Shown: positions 1-9,278, counted from the stretch's first letter. The stretch: 64,000 nucleotides of DNA from JANQPA01 sp964628385 (GCA_964628385.1 CAZVOD010000001.1:1-64000), one strand, 5' to 3'. Program-made: numbers and translations. Notes: generated by a model not told the origin, from the letters alone.

Positions 1-63
1 AATACCTCAACACTTTTTTTGCACTCTTTTTCTTCCTAGATGCCCTTCCGTTCAAGAGCGAGG

Positions 64-94
64 CAAAGATAATTTTTGAGCAAATAAATAACAA
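64..94 (-). promoter_or_regulatory. Promoter firing leftward out of the window
   Basis: Read on the minus strand, bases 71-64 are TATCTTTG, a full match to the Bacteroidota -7 consensus TAnnTTTG. A TTG (plus-strand CAA at 92-94) lies 20 bases upstream. Transcription would start near base 57 and run off the left edge, so the gene it serves is outside the window. Consensus match only; no transcript evidence. Confidence 0.5.
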
Positions 95-156
95 GAGGGA
101 AATATATTTTTTCACCATAATTTGTCGCTTTGACATTTTGGTGAAAAAATGGAAGT

Positions 157-858
157 TTATAATGAAGAAAGTATCGGCTTAGGCCAGAAGCAGAGATCAT
201 CAAGGTCATAAATCGTACCCTTGAATACATTGTAATCAACAAAGCCATCAATGCCATCTACTTGACCTTCATCACCATATTGCCAAAATTGCCATTTCTT
301 ACCATCTCTTAGAATTGGGTAACTGGAGCTGTATCTGGCGATCCAGATATGGTATTCCTCAAAATGGCCGGCCAGATAATTATTGTAAAACTTCTGGTTG
401 GTATAGATAATCGGCCTTATATCGTAATGTAGCTCTATCATATATAGCCACGTTCGCATCCGGCTGATTAGATGAACTTTAGAGACTTCATCCAGAACTT
501 CGACATCCAGCACAGGTGGCAAGTCACCGTATTCTATTTCTACCATATCCATAAAATTAACAGCCTGTTGTTCAGCAGGTGTTTGAGGCCTAAAAAAGTG
601 ATAAGCCCCTCTTTTTATTCCTACACGCTTCATCTCTTTCCAGTTTGTATCAAACTGGCTATCCTGATGTGTGGCACCTTCCGTGGCTTTTACAAAGGCA
701 AAGTTTATCTCTTCGTTGGAGACAGAATCCCATGCAATCTTATTTTGATGATGAGAAACGTCAATTCCGTGAACTTCATAGCCTTCCAGCCTTACAGTCT
801 TATATTCACAAGATTGAATCAGTGCCAGCAACAACAATAGTTTGAATAGTGATTTCAT
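157..858 (-). CDS. GH25 lysozyme (muramidase) lipoprotein
   Basis: A 233-residue glycoside hydrolase family 25 protein that would cleave the MurNAc-GlcNAc bond of peptidoglycan. A hydrophobic N-terminus ends in the lipobox-like LIQSC, with Cys17 as the lipidation site, so an envelope-anchored lipoprotein is expected. Seen in sequence: GIDVSHH at about 31-37 with the conserved first Asp, and DVE at 118-120, the family's catalytic Asp/Glu pair. Length fits a single GH25 domain without a cell-wall-binding module. The gene stands alone, divergent from the aminotransferase at 995. It could serve wall turnover or attack on competitors; the sequence does not decide. Confidence 0.9.
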   Translation of the reverse strand: MKSLFKLLLLLALIQSCEYKTVRLEGYEVHGIDVSHHQNKIAWDSVSNEEINFAFVKATEGATHQDSQFDTNWKEMKRVGIKRGAYHFFRPQTPAEQQAVNFMDMVEIEYGDLPPVLDVEVLDEVSKVHLISRMRTWLYMIELHYDIRPIIYTNQKFYNNYLAGHFEEYHIWIARYSSSYPILRDGKKWQFWQYGDEGQVDGIDGFVDYNVFKGTIYDLDDLCFWPKPILSSL

Positions 859-994
859 TACTATTAAATTACTGGTGAAAAAGGGATAGGCGCTCCATTT
901 GGTTTATTTCCCAACAATACCTAAAAAAACAGATAGTTTGAAACAGCCCCGTTTATTTTAATGTTTCCATAGCATCGAAATTGGATGATATTGT

Positions 995-2296
995 TTGGTA
1001 AAATCTAGATACAACAAAAACCCAGATAAGTTTAATATCCTTGCACCTTCTTATTTTACTTTTACGCTATCAAGAGACAAAAGATATAGAGCATTGGAAA
1101 ATATAAAAACATTGAGCCAAAGACAGCTTTTTTTGCAGCGAATTGCCCAGACAAGTCCAGAACCGCTAGGGCTAGAAATAGCTAAAGCATCGGGAATGTA
1201 CTTATTTTCTACTGATGGAAAACGGTATATGGATCTAATTGCGGGTATTAGTGTAAGTTGTCTGGGACATAGGCATCCTGCTGTAGAAAAAGCTATCAAA
1301 AAGCAGCTCGGAAAATACTGGCATACGCTAGTTTACGGAGAATACATACTCTCCCCACAAGTTCAGTTAGCAGAGTTACTGACACAGCAGCTGCCTAGGC
1401 AACTCGATAATATTTATTTTGTAAACTCTGGTTCTGAAGCTACCGAGGGAGCTATGAAACTAGCTAAACGTGCTACGGGCCGGGCGGAAATTATTGCCTG
1501 CAAAAAGGCCTATCACGGCAGTACGCAGGGTTCGGCCAGCCTGATGTCGCCCACGGAATTTACGCAAGCTTACTACCCACTGTTGCCAGGTATTAAGCAT
1601 ATTGATTTTAACTGTGAATTTTGTCTTCAAAAGATTACGCACCGTACGGCTGCCGTCATTATTGAGCCCGTACAGGCAGAATGGGGTGTGCGTTCACCCA
1701 TTAATAACTACCTGCACAAGTTGAGAGAAAAATGCAACCAGACTGGTACGCTACTAATATTTGATGAGATACAAACCGGATACGGCCGGACGGGCGCTTT
1801 ATTTGCTTTTAAGAAATACGGGGTAGTTCCTGATATAGTTTTGATGGCTAAGGGAATGGGGGGTGGTATGCCCATTGGAGCTTTTGTTTCCAGTAAGGCA
1901 TTGATGAGCAATCTGGCGCAGGATCCTATATTAGGACATATTACTACATTCGGCGGACATCCCGTCACTTGTGCAGCAGCACATGCAACACTCCACACGC
2001 TTCTGAACACGCCCTACATTGAAGCGGTACGAAAGAAAGAACAGCTATTCAGAAGTTTACTTCAACATCCAAAAATTATTGAAGTAAGAAGTGATGGCCT
2101 CCTTATGGCTGTAGAGTTGGGTAGCTTTGACTACTTGCAGCGAGTGATTAAATATTGCCTTGATAAAGGCATTATTACTGATTGGTTTTTATTCAATAGC
2201 AATTCTATGCGAATAGCGCCGCCGTTGATCATATCAGAAGAAGAAATACGAGAAGCCTGCCGGGTTATAATAGAAGCATTAGACCAGGTAGATTAG
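995..2296 (+). CDS. Class III (acetylornithine-type) PLP aminotransferase
   Basis: PLP-dependent class III aminotransferase of the acetylornithine/ornithine/4-aminobutyrate group; the substrate cannot be read from sequence. Visible motifs are NSGSEATEGAMKLAKR (cofactor phosphate binding), IFDEIQTGYGRTG (Asp contacting the PLP ring) and LMAKGMGGGMPIGAF, whose Lys forms the Schiff base. The longest frame begins at a TTG at 995, giving an atypical N-terminal extension of about 33 residues. Homologues usually start close to SQRQLFLQRIAQTSPEP, so a second TTG at 1094 is a plausible true start; there is no ATG in frame near either. It is convergent with mazF, with only five bases between stop codons, and is not in a biosynthetic operon. 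Confidence 0.88.
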   Translation: MVKSRYNKNPDKFNILAPSYFTFTLSRDKRYRALENIKTLSQRQLFLQRIAQTSPEPLGLEIAKASGMYLFSTDGKRYMDLIAGISVSCLGHRHPAVEKAIKKQLGKYWHTLVYGEYILSPQVQLAELLTQQLPRQLDNIYFVNSGSEATEGAMKLAKRATGRAEIIACKKAYHGSTQGSASLMSPTEFTQAYYPLLPGIKHIDFNCEFCLQKITHRTAAVIIEPVQAEWGVRSPINNYLHKLREKCNQTGTLLIFDEIQTGYGRTGALFAFKKYGVVPDIVLMAKGMGGGMPIGAFVSSKALMSNLAQDPILGHITTFGGHPVTCAAAHATLHTLLNTPYIEAVRKKEQLFRSLLQHPKIIEVRSDGLLMAVELGSFDYLQRVIKYCLDKGIITDWFLFNSNSMRIAPPLIISEEEIREACRVIIEALDQVD

Positions 2297-2301
2297 GCGG
2301 C

Positions 2302-2661
2302 TTATTTACCAAAAGGAAAGTCAAAATCAAGCGTGACTTTCAGATTTTGCTGAAGGGTTTGGACTTTTTGATGGGAAAGCTCACCGATTTTATTGCGCAA
2401 TCGCTTCAAGCCTAAAACGGTAATTTTATCGATCATGACGGCACTGTTTTTTTCAAGACCTGCTTCGCCTGCTTCCAGGTTGAGTCTTATGACGCTGGGC
2501 CTGAGCTTAACCTTAGAGGTTAGCGGGCACACCACCACTGATGGCTGAGTATCCGCCAGTATATTACTCTGTAGGATGACTACCGGTCTTATTTTTTGGG
2601 TATCATTACCGGTTCTGGAACTCAAATCTGCAATCCAGACTTCGTAGGGTTCCACCTTCAT
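2302..2661 (-). CDS. MazF/PemK-family endoribonuclease toxin, no antitoxin seen
   Basis: A 119-residue protein of the MazF/PemK fold. The N-terminus YEVWIADLSSRTGNDTQKIRPVVILQ carries the family's Arg-Pro-Val-(V/L)-I-(L/I) strand, and PLTSKVK holds the conserved Thr-Ser. The family cleaves single-stranded RNA at short sites. Its start lies two bases past the rpoN stop codon, so the two are probably co-transcribed. No small antitoxin frame lies upstream (rpoN occupies that space) or downstream (the convergent aminotransferase ends five bases away). It is either an orphan toxin, one controlled by an unlinked antitoxin, or a repurposed growth regulator. Confidence 0.85.
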   Translation of the reverse strand: MKVEPYEVWIADLSSRTGNDTQKIRPVVILQSNILADTQPSVVVCPLTSKVKLRPSVIRLNLEAGEAGLEKNSAVMIDKITVLGLKRLRNKIGELSHQKVQTLQQNLKVTLDFDFPFGK

Positions 2662-2663
2662 TA

Positions 2664-4175
2664 TTATAATTCTTTTCTCAGGCGGGCCACCGGAATATTA
2701 AGCTGCTCCCGATATTTAGCTACTGTCCGGCGTGCAATATTGTAGCCCTTAGCTTTGAGGTGTTGTTTTAACTTTTCATCAGACAAAGGCTTACGCTTAT
2801 TTTCCTCCTCAATAATTTCTGAAAGGATTTTCTTAATCTGTAGTGTAGATACCGATTCTCCTTCCTGGTTTTGCATAGCCTCAGAAAAGAATTCTTTAAG
2901 CCGCTTGGTGCCAAACTCCGTTTGTACAAATTTGCTGTTGGCGACTCTGGAAATAGTCGAGATATCCAGGCCGGTAATCTCAGCAATGTCTTTCAGAATC
3001 ATCGGGCGCAGTTTACGCTGATCTCCAGTGAGGAAATAATCGTATTGATACTGCAAAATAGCGTACATCGTCTTAAACATAGTCTGCTGACGCTGACGGA
3101 TAGCATCAATAAACCAACGAGCAGAGTCAATTTTCTGTTTGATAAACTTAACTGCTTCTTTTTGTTGCTTATTCTTTTTTCCGGCCCGGGAACTGGATTG
3201 ATAAGATTGCAGCATATCTTTGTACTGATCGTTGATCTTAAGATCCGGTGCATTGCGAGCGTTCAAAGTAAGCTCCAGTTCTCCTTCCCGATTTATAATA
3301 ATAAAGTCCGGGACAACATACTGGCTAGCCCTAGAGCCAGAGCTATTGTAACCGCTGGCTGGTTTAGGATTGAGCTTTAAAATTACATCGATTGCTTCTT
3401 TGAGCTCCTCCTCGGCAATGTCCAGATTCCGGATAAGCTTATCGTAATGCTTTTTAGTGAATTCAGAAAAATAATTGTCGATAATTTTTTTGGCAACCTG
3501 CATGATCTCCATAGGAAAGTCAGCAGTACAATCTTCCTCTTCCTCCTGTTCCATTTTTTGGCTCAGTTGAATGCTCAGGCATTCCTGAAGATCTTTTGCT
3601 CCAACTCCGGCGGGTTCAAAACGCTGTATCAGCGCCAAAATATCCAGCACTTCGCTTTCCGTAACATATATATTTTTGGCAAACATCAGATCATCAATAA
3701 TAGCGGAGGGTTCTCTCCTCAGATAACCATCTTCATCAATACTACCAATAATTTGTAGCGCAATAGCCTCTTCTTTTTCACTACCTATTTCCAACAAACC
3801 CAACTGCTGCTCCAGATAGTCATGAAAGGTATTTTCTACAGCCAGCGGCGCTTGCTTTTCTTCTTCATCACCACCAATACTATTGTCTTTTAGTTTATAA
3901 GAGGAGGGATCATCCTCAATATATTCGGCAAGATAATCATCCAGTTCAAAAGCTTCTTCACCGTATTCTTCTCCTTCAGCTGCCTCTCCTTCCTCAGCAT
4001 TGTATTCATTTTGATCCTCAGCTCTATCTCCTTCTTCCAGGGCCGGATTGGCTTCGAGTTCTTCTTCTATGCGCTGCTCAAGAGTAGCAGTGGGAATCTG
4101 TAGCAGCTTCATCAATTGAATCTGCTGTGGAGATAGCTTCTGGAGCATTTTCTGCTCAATGCGTAAATTTTGCAT
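2664..4175 (-). CDS. rpoN: RNA polymerase sigma-54 factor RpoN
   Basis: Sigma-54, which directs core RNA polymerase to -24/-12 promoters that need an AAA+ activator. The Gln/Leu-rich activator-interacting region begins MQNLRIEQKMLQKLSPQQIQ. It is followed by a very acidic region II, the core-binding region, an HTH and the C-terminal RpoN box ARRTVAKYRE close to the end. The open frame extends 25 codons further upstream (to 4250) but that peptide does not look like sigma-54; the Met at 4175 gives 503 residues, normal for the family. The gene is followed two bases later by mazF and is divergent from the aminopeptidase across a 535-base gap. Confidence 0.95.
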   Translation of the reverse strand: MQNLRIEQKMLQKLSPQQIQLMKLLQIPTATLEQRIEEELEANPALEEGDRAEDQNEYNAEEGEAAEGEEYGEEAFELDDYLAEYIEDDPSSYKLKDNSIGGDEEEKQAPLAVENTFHDYLEQQLGLLEIGSEKEEAIALQIIGSIDEDGYLRREPSAIIDDLMFAKNIYVTESEVLDILALIQRFEPAGVGAKDLQECLSIQLSQKMEQEEEEDCTADFPMEIMQVAKKIIDNYFSEFTKKHYDKLIRNLDIAEEELKEAIDVILKLNPKPASGYNSSGSRASQYVVPDFIIINREGELELTLNARNAPDLKINDQYKDMLQSYQSSSRAGKKNKQQKEAVKFIKQKIDSARWFIDAIRQRQQTMFKTMYAILQYQYDYFLTGDQRKLRPMILKDIAEITGLDISTISRVANSKFVQTEFGTKRLKEFFSEAMQNQEGESVSTLQIKKILSEIIEEENKRKPLSDEKLKQHLKAKGYNIARRTVAKYREQLNIPVARLRKEL

Positions 4176-4710
4176 TACTAGCCATTTTTGTAAGGTAACA
4201 CAATATATTCTTCCATATTGTGTGTAACGGGAACCATCCTTATCACACACATTTACCGTTTAAGATGTATCTTCAAAAAAGCAAGTATTTCGCTGCTTTA
4301 CGACGGTAACCATCCAATTCCTTAGCTTTATCAGATGACTTTATGTTAATCTGCCAAAATAATAGCATTTGTACACAGCCTGATATGGTTATTTTTTGAA
4401 TATAATTAAAAAGCTAATGACTGTTGATCTACTTTTTTTTGAAAATACATCCATCGTTTAATAGGTGTTTAAGTCAATTTTTTCTCTACAACTCAATAGT
4501 TTTAATTGGGCGGAATCCTTATAAAAAAAATTCCTGTTTACTAATTTGTAATAGAATTCAATAGGATTTGGGTTTTCCTTTATTTTAGCTATAATTTAGT
4601 AAAAATAGCAGATCATCACAATTATTGTTACAAAAAACATGCCAAAAAAGATTGGGTTGTAAGAAAACCTAAGATTTATCAAAATCTTTTCAAAAAACTA
4701 TCTACTTCCA
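4176..4710. other. Divergent intergenic region, rpoN / aminopeptidase P
   Basis: About 535 AT-rich bases between two divergent genes. I looked for tRNA-like cloverleaves, inverted repeats of the intergenic families found elsewhere, and TAnnTTTG promoters on both strands, and found no convincing example. It probably holds the promoters of rpoN and the aminopeptidase gene in a form I cannot recognise. Confidence 0.5.
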
Positions 4711-6528
4711 ATGTCAACTACCCTTCCCATCAATAAAAGATTAGCTTCATTGAGAGGCATCATGAAAAGAGAACAATTAGCAGCCTACATTATACCCAGC
4801 TTTGACCCTCATCAGAGCGAATATGTTCATCCCTACTGGAAAGCCAGAGAATGGCTCAGCCAATTTACCGGTTCGGCGGGTACCCTTCTGGTTACTCAGG
4901 ATATGGCTGTACTTTGGACAGATTCGCGGTACTACACGCAGGCTGCACTCGAATTACAAACCAGCGATATCAAACTCTACACAGAAATAACAGAGGCCTC
5001 AAAAGGATATCTCGAGTGGCTAACGGAAACACTAAAGGAAGGAGAAACCGTAGGCGTTGACAGCAGCTTGTTTTCCGTCAGTCAATTCAGAAGAGCAATC
5101 AAGGCCCTCAAGCAGCAAAGTATACAACTCCGAGGCACAAAAGACCTGATCGCCGAAATCTGGCAAGACCGACCAGAATTGACCAGAAGCCCTGTTTTTG
5201 AATATGATGCTATGTATAGCGGAAAAAGCAGGACAGAAAAAATTGCGCTCATTCGTCAGAAAATGAAGGAACGTGGAGCAGCAGTTCTTTTTCTATCTGA
5301 TCTGGCAGACATTGCCTGGGCACTCAACCTCAGGGGAGCTGATGTAGCATGCAATCCTGTATTTATAAGCTACCTTTGGATAGCAAAAGACCAAATTCTG
5401 CTCTTCTCGGATAGCCGTCAATTTGATGAGCAGTTACGCAGAAAGCTTAAATCAGATGGTATAAGATTGAAAGCCTACGAAGAGGTAGAGAATTTCCTTA
5501 GTTTTAGCGAGCCATCCGATATCATTTGGATTGACCCCAGTACAATGAACCACCGCTTTCATCAAATTCTTGAACTTCGCGAGCATGGATTTGTATACGA
5601 CAAGACGCCCCCCACTATTCTTAAAGCCCAAAAAAATACGACAGAAGTAAAGTTTATTAAGAAAGCTATGCTCAAGGACGGAGTGGCTTTACTGAAGCTT
5701 TTTATGTGGCTGGAGGGTATTCTTGACCGGGTATTGGTTACAGAATATGAGGTATCCCGGCAGCTCAACCGATTCCGGCAGGCACAAGGCAATTATTTTG
5801 GCGAAAGCTTCAGTGCAATCGTCGGTTACAAGGCCAATGGAGCCATCGCTCACTATAAGCCCGGAGCTACTTCCAGCCAACCCATGCGCCCAGATGGTTT
5901 GCTCTTACTCGATTCCGGCGGACAATACCTGGAAGGCACTACTGATATTACCAGGACAGTGCACCTGGGCGGCGAAATTACAAGCCAACAAAGACAACAC
6001 TATACCCTTGTGCTCAAAGGACATATCGCTTTGGCTAATGCCATCTTCCCGGAAGGAACTTCCGGCGTACAACTGGACACATTTGCCAGACAATTCCTAT
6101 GGCAGCAAGGTCTAAATTATGGACATGGTACAGGTCATGGCGTTGGCTTTTTCCTCAATGTCCATGAAGGTCCGCAAAGCATCAGCCCCGTTCCAAGGTC
6201 TGAAAAAGCGGCTACCCCTATCCGTCCAGGTATGCTGATGTCCAACGAACCGGGTCTTTATATCGAGGGGGAATACGGCATCAGAATCGAAAATCTTATT
6301 CTTTGTGTAGAAAAAAAGGCAATCTCCAATGGCCAGGACACTTACCTTGGCTTTGAAACGCTATCTCTTTACCCCTATGATAGTAATTTGATAGATAGTG
6401 AATTGCTCTCAAAGGAAGAAGTGAGCTGGATTAATGGTTATCACCAGCACGTTTTTGAAGCGTTGTCTCCGTTCCTAAATCCGGAAGAACTAAATTGGTT
6501 AGAAAAGAAATGTGAACCTTTGCGTTAA
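4711..6528 (+). CDS. Aminopeptidase P family (M24B) Xaa-Pro peptidase
   Basis: A 605-residue cytosolic metallopeptidase of family M24B that removes an N-terminal residue preceding proline. It has the long three-domain architecture: two creatinase-like N-terminal domains followed by the pita-bread catalytic domain. Metal ligands are visible in order: Asp in LLLDSGGQY, Asp in GTTDITRT, His in GTGHGVGFFLNVHEGP, Glu in MSNEPGLYIEGEYG and Glu in IRIENL. No signal peptide. Next is rlmN, 53 bases downstream on the same strand, with no evident functional link. Confidence 0.93.
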   Translation: MSTTLPINKRLASLRGIMKREQLAAYIIPSFDPHQSEYVHPYWKAREWLSQFTGSAGTLLVTQDMAVLWTDSRYYTQAALELQTSDIKLYTEITEASKGYLEWLTETLKEGETVGVDSSLFSVSQFRRAIKALKQQSIQLRGTKDLIAEIWQDRPELTRSPVFEYDAMYSGKSRTEKIALIRQKMKERGAAVLFLSDLADIAWALNLRGADVACNPVFISYLWIAKDQILLFSDSRQFDEQLRRKLKSDGIRLKAYEEVENFLSFSEPSDIIWIDPSTMNHRFHQILELREHGFVYDKTPPTILKAQKNTTEVKFIKKAMLKDGVALLKLFMWLEGILDRVLVTEYEVSRQLNRFRQAQGNYFGESFSAIVGYKANGAIAHYKPGATSSQPMRPDGLLLLDSGGQYLEGTTDITRTVHLGGEITSQQRQHYTLVLKGHIALANAIFPEGTSGVQLDTFARQFLWQQGLNYGHGTGHGVGFFLNVHEGPQSISPVPRSEKAATPIRPGMLMSNEPGLYIEGEYGIRIENLILCVEKKAISNGQDTYLGFETLSLYPYDSNLIDSELLSKEEVSWINGYHQHVFEALSPFLNPEELNWLEKKCEPLR

Positions 6529-6581
6529 AACTCGCATTGATCGAATCAACTATTGTAATTTCTTTGATGTTTTGATTTATT

Positions 6582-7637
6582 ATGGTAAATGAATACGATA
6601 TGAAGGAAGATATAAGAAAGCTATCGAAACAAGAACTGGAAGAACGTCTCCAAGTTATGGGAGAAGCTCGTTTCCGGGCGAAGCAAGTGTATGAATGGTT
6701 GTGGAAAAAAGGAGCCCATGACTTTGAGGAGATGACTAATTTATCTAAGGTTTTGAGGCAAAAACTGGAATTGCATTTTACCATTAATGCCATCACAGAA
6801 GATAAGGTACAGTTCAGTAGCGATGGTACGATAAAAACAAGGTTTCGCTTATTTGACGGTCACCTCATTGAATCAGTATTGATTCCTGTTCCTTCCGATG
6901 ATCGCTATACAGTATGTGTCTCTTCTCAGGTGGGTTGTAGTTTGACCTGTACTTTTTGTGCCACAGGGAAGATGAAACGGGTTCGCAACCTTGATGCATC
7001 CGAGATATATGATCAGGTCTTGCTTGTCAATAAACAGGCTATGGCCCATTTTGATCATCCGCTCACCAATATTGTATACATGGGCATGGGCGAGCCTCTG
7101 CTAGCTTACAAAAACGTAATGGAAAGTATTGATAAAATCAATGCGGAAGAAGGCCTGAATATGTCTGCCAAACGAATTACCATCAGTACGGCCGGCATAG
7201 CCAAGATGATCAAGAAAATGGCTGATGACAACACTAAGGTCAACCTGGCTTTGTCTCTACATGCTGCTGACGATGAAAAGCGCAATACCATTATGCCGAT
7301 CAATGAGCAGAACAATTTGGCAGTCTTAATGGAAGCTATGAGTTATTACTATCAACAGACCAGAAACAGGATCAGTTATGAATATATCGCTTTTCAGGGT
7401 TTTAATGATCAAATTGAAGACGCTAAAAGGCTTGTAAAGCTCTGCAAACAATTTCCCGTTAGGGTTAACATCATTGAGTATAATCCGGTAGCCGGTGTTA
7501 ACTTTACAAAATCATCGGAAGATCAGATCAACGATTTTGCTAAATACCTGCGGGATCAGGATGTCATGGTTACGCTCAGAAGAAGCCGTGGAAAAGATAT
7601 AGATGCAGCTTGTGGCCAATTGGCCAACAAAGATTAA
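6582..7637 (+). CDS. rlmN: Dual-specificity RNA methyltransferase RlmN
   Basis: Radical-SAM enzyme that puts a methyl group on C2 of A2503 in 23S rRNA and, in the family, A37 of some tRNAs. The radical-SAM cluster motif C-x3-C-x2-C is at Cys119, Cys123 and Cys126 (CSLTCTFC). The conserved C-terminal Cys that forms the covalent intermediate is in DAACGQLANKD, nine residues from the end. GMGEPLLAY matches the SAM-binding GGE-like segment. The 351-residue length is normal. A second Met six codons in (MKEDIRKLS) is an alternative start. Confidence 0.96.
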   Translation: MVNEYDMKEDIRKLSKQELEERLQVMGEARFRAKQVYEWLWKKGAHDFEEMTNLSKVLRQKLELHFTINAITEDKVQFSSDGTIKTRFRLFDGHLIESVLIPVPSDDRYTVCVSSQVGCSLTCTFCATGKMKRVRNLDASEIYDQVLLVNKQAMAHFDHPLTNIVYMGMGEPLLAYKNVMESIDKINAEEGLNMSAKRITISTAGIAKMIKKMADDNTKVNLALSLHAADDEKRNTIMPINEQNNLAVLMEAMSYYYQQTRNRISYEYIAFQGFNDQIEDAKRLVKLCKQFPVRVNIIEYNPVAGVNFTKSSEDQINDFAKYLRDQDVMVTLRRSRGKDIDAACGQLANKD

Positions 7638-7656
7638 CAGGAAATAAGCGCCACGA

Positions 7657-7709
7657 CTCAGCACGGTCAGTCAGAAGGATTTAAAGTGTCCTTGGCCAGT
7701 GCCGCTGAG
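7657..7709. terminator. Imperfect hairpin between convergent rlmN and PfkB kinase
   Basis: CTCAGC at 7657 pairs with GCTGAG ending 7709. An inner GGTCAG-like arm and AAGGA/TCCTT complete a long imperfect stem between two genes that end facing each other. It has no strong T-run, so this is a tentative bidirectional terminator. Confidence 0.4.
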
Positions 7710-7728
7710 CTGTGACACTGCTCCTGGT

Positions 7729-8652
7729 TTATGACAATTGAGCGTCAAAATTAACCAACTCCACAAAGCGTTTGATGCGGTCTGAAATATCTTTTTCCGT
7801 CAAACCCTTTAACCTTTCTATACTAAACTTCTCCACACAAAAAGAAGCCATCGCAGAACCATAAATAATCGCTCTTTTCATGTTTTCAAAAGAAGTATCC
7901 TTCGTTTTGGCAAGGTATCCCATAAAACCACCGGCAAAAGTATCGCCGGCCCCCGTAGGATCAACAACTTCATTTAATGGCAAAGCCGGAGCAAAAAACA
8001 CATGGTCATCCTGAAACAGTAGGGCGCCATGTTCTCCTTTTTTAACAACAAGGGTACGAGGGCCCATGTCACGAATAATCTTGGCTGCTTTTACCAATGA
8101 GTACTCACCAGAAAGCTGTCTGGCCTCTTCATCATTTATCAATAAAACATCAATTTTTCCTATCACTTCTTTGAGGTTATCCAGAGCTGAATCCATCCAG
8201 AAATTCATAGTATCCATTCCGATAAGCTTTGGCCGCTTATTCATTTGCTCTATAACGCGCATCTGTACAGAGGGGGTGAGATTACCCAGCATCACATATT
8301 CAGCATCTTTATACGCATCAGGTAGTATAGGATCGAAATCAGCCAATACATTTAATTGCGTATCCAGCGTATCCCGGCCATTCATATCATCGTGGTATTT
8401 ACCGGCCCAAAAGAAAGATTTTTGCCCTTCTTTGACTTGTAAGCCCCCTAAATCAACTCCTTGCGCTTCCAGATGTGATAAAGTCTCTTTGGGGAAATCA
8501 TCGCCCACCACAGAGACCAATTGTACAGCGTTCGTAAAATAAGCTGCCGAAAGAGCAATATAGGTTGCCGCGCCACCAATGGCTCTTTCCGCTCTGCCCA
8601 AAGGCGTTTCAATATCGTCAAAGGCTACTGTTCCAACTGTAAGTAAATTCAT
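7729..8652 (-). CDS. PfkB-family (ribokinase-like) kinase
   Basis: A 307-residue carbohydrate/nucleoside kinase of the PfkB family. The N-terminal PfkB glycine segment IGGAATYIALSAAYF and the C-terminal signature VDPTGAGDTFAGGFMGYL are intact; the Asp in GAGD is the family's catalytic base. Substrate is not evident (ribokinase, adenosine kinase and fructokinase relatives share these motifs). A run of 13 A residues (plus-strand T 8661-8673) lies just upstream of the start on the coding strand, in or next to the ribosome-binding region. The gene is monocistronic, convergent with rlmN. Confidence 0.88.
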   Translation of the reverse strand: MNLLTVGTVAFDDIETPLGRAERAIGGAATYIALSAAYFTNAVQLVSVVGDDFPKETLSHLEAQGVDLGGLQVKEGQKSFFWAGKYHDDMNGRDTLDTQLNVLADFDPILPDAYKDAEYVMLGNLTPSVQMRVIEQMNKRPKLIGMDTMNFWMDSALDNLKEVIGKIDVLLINDEEARQLSGEYSLVKAAKIIRDMGPRTLVVKKGEHGALLFQDDHVFFAPALPLNEVVDPTGAGDTFAGGFMGYLAKTKDTSFENMKRAIIYGSAMASFCVEKFSIERLKGLTEKDISDRIKRFVELVNFDAQLS

Positions 8653-8684
8653 GTACTAAATTTTTTTTTTTTTAATTACAAATA

Positions 8685-8715
8685 TTGCATTTTCTGAGCG
8701 GATATCATACATTTG
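8685..8715 (+). promoter_or_regulatory. tRNA-Asn promoter (TTG-N20-TAnnTTTG)
   Basis: TTG at 8685-8687 is separated by 20 bases from TACATTTG at 8708-8715, a full match to the Bacteroidota housekeeping consensus. The expected start near 8722 gives a tRNA 5' leader of about 19 bases. Confidence 0.7.
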
Positions 8716-8740
8716 CATTCGCAAAAGCGAAAAAACAAAT

Positions 8741-8814
8741 GCCTCTTTAGCTCAGTTGGTTAGAGCACCGGACTGTTAATCCGTAGGTCCTTGGTTCGAG
8801 TCCAAGAAGGGGCG
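8741..8814 (+). tRNA. tRNA-Asn (GUU)
   Basis: A 74-base cloverleaf. The acceptor arm GCCTCTT pairs with AAGGGGC (one G-U), the D-arm contains AGCTCAGTTGGTTAGAGC, and the anticodon loop ACTGTTAATCC has GTT as anticodon. The T-arm is CTTGG-TTCGAGT-CCAAG, followed by discriminator G. No CCA is encoded. It has its own promoter upstream and a hairpin plus T-run terminator directly downstream. Confidence 0.97.
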
Positions 8815-8821
8815 CAAAAAT

Positions 8822-8856
8822 AAAAGCCGTTCAGATTCTTCTGTATGGCTTTTTTT
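8822..8856 (+). terminator. Terminator of tRNA-Asn
   Basis: AAAAGCC and TTCAGA pair with TCTGTA and GGCTTTT around a short loop, followed by a run of six or more T. It also lies downstream of the minus-strand gene at 8874 and could serve it in reverse. Confidence 0.7.
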
Positions 8857-8873
8857 ATAGGCTCCTAGCTATT

Positions 8874-9278
8874 TTATAACCGTTTCCAATTTGAAGTAAA
8901 TCGCCCGTATTCTTCTGGGCTATAAGTTCTGCCACTTCCGTCGTGGATATACATCATTCCATTGGAGTTATCAAGCACCTCAATGGCTACTGTGCGGTCA
9001 GAAAGGTAAAGCTTACCTTGGTAAGGGGCCAAATTAGTGTATCCTTCGTAGGTAAATGTGTAAGAATAGCCTTTAATGATAATTTGACCTTTAAACTTCT
9101 TATAGTCGCCGGTCTGGTCCCAAGCACCATAAGAAGTGTAGTTCATATTGCCGGAGAAGGAAGCCTGGAAATTGCTAAATTGTCCCTGGCCACTCAGCTG
9201 ATATTTGATGATCTGCTGGCTGTATGCAAGGCTACAAAACATACAACCTAGGAAAAAGAGCAAGATTTGCTTTTTCAT
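8874..9278 (-). CDS. Small secreted protein, unknown function
   Basis: A 134-residue protein with a clear signal peptide (MKKQILLFFLGCMFCSLAYSQQ). The mature part is rich in Gly, Tyr, Ser and Thr, with alternating hydrophobic and polar residues suggesting a beta-rich fold (for example SFSGNMNYTSYG, YTFTYEGYTN). Despite a Cys in the signal region, the site looks like signal peptidase I cleavage after AYS rather than a lipobox. I do not recognise the family. It stands alone between tRNA-Asn and clpS. Confidence 0.75.
   Translation of the reverse strand: MKKQILLFFLGCMFCSLAYSQQIIKYQLSGQGQFSNFQASFSGNMNYTSYGAWDQTGDYKKFKGQIIIKGYSYTFTYEGYTNLAPYQGKLYLSDRTVAIEVLDNSNGMMYIHDGSGRTYSPEEYGRFTSNWKRL

Noticed and set aside
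36..257. A 73-residue coding frame on the minus strand
   Set aside because: Overlaps the lysozyme start in another frame and covers a good leftward promoter; no recognisable sequence.
4176..4250. N-terminal extension of RpoN by 25 residues
   Set aside because: The extension does not resemble sigma-54 region I, which begins exactly at the Met at 4175.
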